From assembly GCA_964489055.1 (NCBI GenBank), contig CAZAXF010000002.1:62001-126000 (forward strand): a stretch of 64,000 nucleotides of DNA. The letters are read 5' to 3'. Shown here piece after piece: positions 59,825 through 64,000 of this stretch; position 1 is the stretch's first letter; each line of letters starts with the position of its first letter. This stretch comes from 66-474 sp964489055 (GTDB lineage: Bacteria > Pseudomonadota > Gammaproteobacteria > Xanthomonadales > Rhodanobacteraceae). Below the pieces are notes generated by a model, which ran no database searches, had not been told where the DNA came from, and was given only the letters and a program-made list of their open reading frames with translations. A program made the translations under genes and the position numbers.

Positions 59825-60616
59825 ATGCAAAACCTGAAAGTATCCCTGGTGCAAGGCGCCACCCGCTGGCACGACCCGGACGGCAACCGCGAATACTACG
59901 GCTCGCTGATGGCGCCGCTGGCGGGACAGAGTGACCTGGTGGTATTGCCGGAAACCTTCACCAGCGGGTTTTCCAACGAGGCCATCGACCAGGCCGAGAC
60001 CATGGACGGGCCGACGCTTGCGTGGCTGCGCGAGCAGGCGAACGCGCTGGGTGCCGCCGTCACAGGCAGCGTGCAGTTGCGCGTCGGCGAGGGCGTGTAC
60101 AACCGGCTGCTGTTCGTGACGCCGGACGGCGACGTGAAACACTACGACAAGCGCCACCTGTTCCGCTACGCCAACGAGCACAAGCGCTACGCGGCCGGGC
60201 GGGATCGCCTGGTGGTGGAATGGCGCGGGTGGAAGATCTGCCCGCTGGTCTGCTACGACCTGCGGTTTCCGGTGTTCTCGCGCAACGGGCACGATGCCGA
60301 CGGCGGGTTCGATTACGACCTGGTGTTGTTCGTGGCCAACTGGCCGGCCGTACGCGCGCATGCCTGGCGCACGCTGTTGCGGGCGCGCGCGATCGAGAAC
60401 CTTGCCTGTTGCATCGGGCTGAACCGGGTCGGTGTGGACGGCAACGACATCGCGTATTCGGGCGACAGCGTGGTGCTCGATCATCTCGGCCAGCCCATGG
60501 CCGAGCTGGGCGCGCAGGAACAGGTCGTCACGGTGGCGCTGGACCACGACGCGCTGGCGGCGTTCCGCGGAAAGTTCCCGGCGTGGATGGATGCCGATAC
60601 ATTCCAATTGACGTGA
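59825..60616 (+). CDS. yafV: Omega-amidase / nitrilase-superfamily hydrolase (YafV-like)
   Basis: Encodes 263 residues. The nitrilase catalytic triad is E43 (LPETFTSGF), K109 (HYDKRHLF) and C143 (LVCYDLRFP). Length and motifs fit YafV/NIT2-type omega-amidases, which hydrolyse the 2-keto-glutaramate made when glutamine donates its amino group. That makes it the metabolic partner of the aminotransferase encoded upstream. The start at 59825 has a weak ribosome binding site. Confidence 0.9.
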   Translation: MQNLKVSLVQGATRWHDPDGNREYYGSLMAPLAGQSDLVVLPETFTSGFSNEAIDQAETMDGPTLAWLREQANALGAAVTGSVQLRVGEGVYNRLLFVTPDGDVKHYDKRHLFRYANEHKRYAAGRDRLVVEWRGWKICPLVCYDLRFPVFSRNGHDADGGFDYDLVLFVANWPAVRAHAWRTLLRARAIENLACCIGLNRVGVDGNDIAYSGDSVVLDHLGQPMAELGAQEQVVTVALDHDALAAFRGKFPAWMDADTFQLT

Positions 60617-60624
60617 CACTTTCC

Positions 60625-60888
60625 CTTCTCCCTCCGGGAGAAGGTGCCCCGAAGGGGCGGATGAGGGTTCGGATCCCGGCNNNNNNNNNNNNNNNNNNNN
60701 NNNNNNNNNNNNNNNNNNNNNNNNNNNNNNNNNNNNNNNNNNNNNNNNNNNNNNNNNNNNNNNNNNNNNNNNNNNNNNNNGGAGAAGGTGCCCCGAAGGG
60801 GCGGATGAGGGTTCGGATCCCGGCGCCATGCAACATTGCGCGGGCGCGGACCTTCACCCCCGACCCCTCTCCCGGAGGGAGCGGGGCG
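60625..60888. repeat. Repeat block with duplicated sequence on both sides of a scaffold gap
   Basis: CTTCTCC/GGAGAAG and GCCCC/GGGGC stem-loops (60625-60650) lead to TGAGGGTTCGGATCCCGGC before the gap. The same 44 bp from GGAGAAGGTG to that point reappears immediately after it (60781-60824). A related inverted stretch (CTCTCCCGGAGGGAG) ends the block at about 60867-60881. This is a repeat type widespread in high-GC proteobacteria. Confidence 0.75.
60681..60780. other. Scaffold gap (100 N)
   Basis: Exactly 100 unknown bases, with the same 44 bp on both sides, so copy number and true distance are unknown. Confidence 0.99.
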
Positions 60889-61236
60889 TCAGAGGATTGC
60901 GAGCACGTTTTCGGGAGGGCGGCCGATGGCGGCCTTGCCGTTGGCGAAAACCACCGGGCGTTCGATCAGGATCGGGTGCGTGACCATGGCTTCGATCAAC
61001 TGCTTGCGGGTGAGCTTGGCGTCGTCGAGGCCGAGTTCGGCATAGACCGCTTCACCCTTGCGCATCAGTTCGCGTGGTTGCAGGCCCAGCAGTTTCAGGG
61101 CGCGGTCGATGTCCTGCGCGGTGGGAGGATTCTTCTGGTAGTCGACGACTTCGGGCGCGATGTCGCGCTCGCGCAGCAGTTCCAGGGTGCCGCGCGACTT
61201 GGAGCAGCGCGGGTTGTGCCAGATGGTGACGGACAT
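60889..61236 (-). CDS. arsC: Glutaredoxin-type arsenate reductase (ArsC family)
   Basis: Encodes 115 residues from ATG at 61236. The active-site C11 is in NPRCSKSRGTLELL, the ArsC family motif. The C-terminal HPILIERPVVF includes the conserved Arg, though one expected Arg-rich region is modest. It reduces arsenate to arsenite with glutathione and glutaredoxin; Spx/YffB-like relatives exist, so arsenate as substrate is likely but not certain. It follows rluB by 46 bp. Confidence 0.88.
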   Translation of the reverse strand: MSVTIWHNPRCSKSRGTLELLRERDIAPEVVDYQKNPPTAQDIDRALKLLGLQPRELMRKGEAVYAELGLDDAKLTRKQLIEAMVTHPILIERPVVFANGKAAIGRPPENVLAIL

Positions 61237-61282
61237 GTCGGCAAGGGCTCCGAAGGGGTATGGAAAGATCGGCGGGCGCGGG

Positions 61283-62515
61283 TCAGTTGCCGCGCTTCGG
61301 GCCTCGGCCGCCGCGGGGTCCGCGCGAACCCCTGTTGCCGCGCTTGCGGTCATCGGATGAGCGGTTCCCGGGGTTGTTCTTGTTGCCGGGGGTGTCGCCG
61401 GCGAACCAGGTGCGCACCGAGGGCAGTTCCTGGCCCGGTGCGACGCCGCGTCCCTTGCGGCGCTTCTTGCGCGCGGGCTTGTCGGGTTTCAGCACGTTGC
61501 CGTTGACGTCGCCGCGCTTCGGGCCGCGGCGGGGCTTGCCCCGCTTGCCGAAGTCGTCCGGGCGGACCCGGTCGAACGCGGCCAGCTCGCGGGCTTCGTC
61601 GTGGCGCACGCCGGTCCAGGCGTGCGGGGTATGGCTGGCCGGGCGGATCTCGGTGGCGCCGCGCGTGGCGTGGCGCTGGTGCAGGACGGGTTTCAAGGAC
61701 AACGTCGGCCGGGCCGGGCCGGCACCGGCCAGTTCGCGCAGCGCCTTGATCGCATCCTCGGGCAGCGCTTCGTTCTGGCCGGGGCGGAGGCCGCGGGGCA
61801 ACTCCACGTTGCCGTAGCGGATGCGCTTCAGGCGGCTGACCAGGAAGCCCTGGGAATCCCATAGGCGCCGCACCTCACGGTTGCGGCCTTCGTGCATGAC
61901 CACGCGGAACCAGGAATGGCTTCCGCCGCGGTTGACCACCTGGATCTGGTCGAAGCGGGCCGGGCCGTCGTCCAGTTCCACGCCGGCCTTGAGCTTTTCC
62001 AGCGTCTCGTCGGGAACCTCGCCGTGCACGCGGCACAGGTATTCGCGTTCCACTTCGTTGGCCGGGTGCATCAGCGCGTTGGCAAGCTCGCCGTCGGTGG
62101 TCAGCAGCAGCAGGCCGGTGGTGTTGGCGTCCAGGCGCCCCACGGAAATCCAGCGCGAACCATTGAGGCGGGGCAGGTTTTCGAACACGGTCGGGCGGCC
62201 TTCAGGGTCGTCGCGCGTGGTCAGTTCGCCCTCGGGCTTGTGGTACATCAGCACCGCGGCCTGATCGTGGTGGTCGGTGGCCACCACGAAGTGCTTGCGG
62301 TCGATTTCCACGCGATCGCCGGCGCGCACGCTCGAACCGGTCTGCGCCGTGCTGCCGTTGACCAGGATCTCGCCGGCGCCGATGCGCTCTTCGAGCATGC
62401 GCCGCGAACCCAGGCCGGCGTTGGCCAGCACCTTGTGCAGGCGCTCCTCGATGGCATTGGATGGATCGGTGGTCGACCGTTTCAGGGTCAGCAGGCTGCG
62501 TGGAGCGGAACTCAT
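61283..62515 (-). CDS. rluB: 23S rRNA pseudouridine synthase RluB family
   Basis: Encodes 410 residues from ATG at 62515, overlapping the scpB stop by ATGA. An S4 RNA-binding domain (about 24-75, HKVLANAGLGSRRMLEERI) precedes the RsuA-type catalytic domain with the active Asp in SVGRLDANTTGLLLLTTDGELAN. RluB modifies U2605 of 23S rRNA. The C-terminal 120 residues are a Lys/Arg/Gly-rich disordered tail, longer than in E. coli, that may add RNA affinity. Confidence 0.93.
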   Translation of the reverse strand: MSSAPRSLLTLKRSTTDPSNAIEERLHKVLANAGLGSRRMLEERIGAGEILVNGSTAQTGSSVRAGDRVEIDRKHFVVATDHHDQAAVLMYHKPEGELTTRDDPEGRPTVFENLPRLNGSRWISVGRLDANTTGLLLLTTDGELANALMHPANEVEREYLCRVHGEVPDETLEKLKAGVELDDGPARFDQIQVVNRGGSHSWFRVVMHEGRNREVRRLWDSQGFLVSRLKRIRYGNVELPRGLRPGQNEALPEDAIKALRELAGAGPARPTLSLKPVLHQRHATRGATEIRPASHTPHAWTGVRHDEARELAAFDRVRPDDFGKRGKPRRGPKRGDVNGNVLKPDKPARKKRRKGRGVAPGQELPSVRTWFAGDTPGNKNNPGNRSSDDRKRGNRGSRGPRGGRGPKRGN

Positions 62516-63177
62516 GCGACATCCTCGGTGGTGCTTGTGGGTTTGGGCCCGGCAGCGTCCGCGGCGTCGTCCACGGACGGATCGGGCGTCGGGGCGGCGT
62601 CGTCGTCGGCGTCGGCCTCCGGGGTCAGGGCAAGTTGCGGCTCGGGGTCGGCGATCTCGCGGATTTCCGCGAGGGTGGGCAACTGGTCGAGCGACTTGAG
62701 GTTGAAGTAGTCCAGGAAGTGGCGGGTGGTGCCGAACAGGGCCGGCTTGCCGGGCACGTCGCGATAGCCGACGATGCGCACCCATTCGCGTTCCTCGAGG
62801 GTGCGGATGATGCTGGTGGACACCGACACACCGCGCACCTGCTCGATTTCGCCGCGTGTGATCGGCTGGCGGTAGGCGATCAGCGCCAGGGTTTCCAGCA
62901 GCGCGCGGGAATACTTCGTCTGGCGGTCGGTCCACATCCGCGCGACCCACGGATGCACCTGTTCGCGTACCTGGTAGCGAAAGCCGGAAGCGACCTCGAC
63001 CAGTTCGATGCCGCGGTCGGTGCAGGCTTCGCGTAGCGCCTCGATGGCGCGGGCCAGGTCCGCGTGCGCGACCTCGTCGCGCTCCTCGAACAGTGCCGCC
63101 AGCATCGGCAGGGTAAGCGGTTGCTGGGCCGCGAGCAGGGCGGCTTCGACAATGTTGTTCAGTTTGTCCTGTTCCAC
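62512..63177 (-). CDS. scpB: Segregation and condensation protein B
   Basis: Encodes 221 residues from GTG at 63177 with GAGGTGAGA upstream. The tandem winged-helix family pattern is seen in LLAAQQPLTLPMLAALF, SRALLETLALIAYRQPITRGEIEQVRGV and GYRDVPGKPALFGTT. The last 45 residues are an acidic, Asp/Ala/Pro-rich tail. With ScpA and SMC it forms the bacterial condensin. It is coupled to rluB. Confidence 0.94.
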   Translation of the reverse strand: MEQDKLNNIVEAALLAAQQPLTLPMLAALFEERDEVAHADLARAIEALREACTDRGIELVEVASGFRYQVREQVHPWVARMWTDRQTKYSRALLETLALIAYRQPITRGEIEQVRGVSVSTSIIRTLEEREWVRIVGYRDVPGKPALFGTTRHFLDYFNLKSLDQLPTLAEIREIADPEPQLALTPEADADDDAAPTPDPSVDDAADAAGPKPTSTTEDVA

Positions 63178-63293
63178 GTAAATCTCACCTCGTGCAAGGC
63201 ATCAGTCCGCAACAGACGCAAGAAACAATCAAGCATTTGCCCTGTTGTCAGGTTCCCTTCGCGCTCTTTGCGTTCTTCGCGGACGGCTGGCTG

Positions 63294-64000
63294 TCAGTCC
63301 ACGGCGTCGACGGTGGCGCAGGCCTTCAGGTAGATCGCGGCCAGCGGCGCTTCCTGCATGATGTCGACCAGCCGGTCCTTGGCCAGTTCCAGCAGCGACA
63401 GGAATGTCACCACCACGCCGAGTCGTCCCTCGGCCGGATCGAACAGCGACTCGAAGCGGTGGAAGCTGCCGTCGCCGAGTTTGCGCAGCACCTCGCTCAT
63501 GCGTTGGCGCACCGACAGCGGTTCGCGTTCCACTTCGTGGCGGCCATACAGCTCGGCGCGGTGAAGCACGTCGCGCAGCGCCAGCAGCATCTCGCGCAGT
63601 TCGACCGGTGGCGGCAGCTTCACGACCTTGCGGTCGGGCGTGAACGCCTGGGCCGTGTCGATGTCGCGCTCCATGCGCGGCAGGGCGTCGATGTCCTCGG
63701 CGGCCTTCTTGAAACGCTCGTATTCCTGCAAGCGCCGGACCAGCTCCGCGCGCGGGTCTTCCTCGGCGCCTTCCTCGACCGGCGGGCGCGGCAGCAGCAG
63801 CCGCGATTTGATTTCGGCCAGGATCGCGGCCATCACGAGGTATTCGGCCGCCAGCTCCAGGCGCATTTCGCGCATCACCTCGATGTAGTTCATGTACTGG
63901 CGGGTGATCTCGGCCACCGGGATGTCGAGGATGTCCAGGTTCTGGCGGCGGATCAGGTACAGCAGCAGGTCCAGCGGCCCCTCGAACGCCTCCAGGATCA
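63294..64000 (-). CDS. scpA: Segregation and condensation protein A, 5' end beyond the window
   Basis: The frame is open to the right edge of the window, giving about 235 residues of the C-terminal part; the start lies outside. The N-terminal kleisin region is partly visible as LEAFEGPLDLLLYLIRRQNLDILDIPVAEIT, followed by YLVMAAILAEIKSRLLLP, and the C-terminal winged helix ends the protein (VVVTFLSLLELAKDRLVDIMQ). The first internal GTG at 63917 is not the real start. It is separated from scpB by 116 bp, and the genes scpA, scpB, rluB and arsC run in that order on the minus strand. Confidence 0.93.
   Translation of the reverse strand, partial: ILEAFEGPLDLLLYLIRRQNLDILDIPVAEITRQYMNYIEVMREMRLELAAEYLVMAAILAEIKSRLLLPRPPVEEGAEEDPRAELVRRLQEYERFKKAAEDIDALPRMERDIDTAQAFTPDRKVVKLPPPVELREMLLALRDVLHRAELYGRHEVEREPLSVRQRMSEVLRKLGDGSFHRFESLFDPAEGRLGVVVTFLSLLELAKDRLVDIMQEAPLAAIYLKACATVDAVD

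Noticed and set aside
57781..59886. Minus-strand frame running through the first gap
   Set aside because: It spans unknown bases and repeats and is antisense to the aminotransferase.

Overview
The window reads as a chromosomal segment of a high-GC gammaproteobacterium of the order Xanthomonadales (Lysobacterales), probably a Rhodanobacteraceae-like genus. The evidence is gene content and order (sdhCDAB-sdhE-ygfX-lolC-lolD-comEC, ftsK...lolA...rarA...serS-tRNA-Ser, scpA-scpB-rluB), protein sequences resembling xanthomonad families, and dense palindromic and 7-bp intergenic repeats of the kind seen in that order. The genus cannot be fixed from the sequence alone. Two 100-base runs of N (59197-59296 and 60681-60780) are scaffold gaps, and both lie inside repeats.

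Layout. 1-6.3 kb: periplasmic methyltransferase-like protein, S10 peptidase, secreted tandem-domain protein, rhomboid protease, lipA. 6.7-8.2 kb: histone H1-like protein and a His/Tyr-rich secreted protein. 8.6-12.8 kb: a cytochrome bc1 operon with a di-heme cytochrome c gene between the Rieske and cytochrome b genes, a changed PEWY motif and a trailing small membrane protein. 12.8-20 kb: SDR, Rieske oxygenase, egtB-egtD, M14 peptidase. 20-26 kb: cold-shock protein, Mpo1-like protein, tcdA, TatD-type nuclease, paired glycine-zipper lipoproteins, SleB-type hydrolase, ygfZ. 26-31 kb: succinate dehydrogenase operon with two kinds of assembly factor. 31-40 kb: lolC, lolD, comEC, ftsK, lolA. 40-49.4 kb: an accessory block between lolA and rarA (SulP transporter, serine hydrolase, an unrecognised GNAT/arginase-fold/DegT/paired-SMR cluster, sterol desaturase). 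49.4-53.6 kb: rarA, a VapBC-like toxin-antitoxin pair, serS, tRNA-Ser(UGA). 53.6-57.7 kb: a tRNA-linked island with 117-bp tandem repeats, a gtr-like glycosylation trio and gene remnants. 57.9-60.6 kb: a methionine aminotransferase/omega-amidase pair separated by repeats. 60.9-64 kb: arsC, rluB, scpB, scpA (minus strand, scpA cut by the window end).

Most interesting: (1) the divergent bc1 complex, whose cytochrome b has PLWF where PEWY is expected; (2) tandem 117-bp repeats after tRNA-Ser, each full unit ending in a near copy of the tRNA 3' end including CCA, recalling the E. coli tyrT/rtT arrangement; (3) dispersed palindromic elements whose inner hairpins keep pairing through compensatory changes; (4) inverted arrays of 7-bp repeats, one running into the lolD coding region; (5) the 44-48 kb cluster of unknown function.
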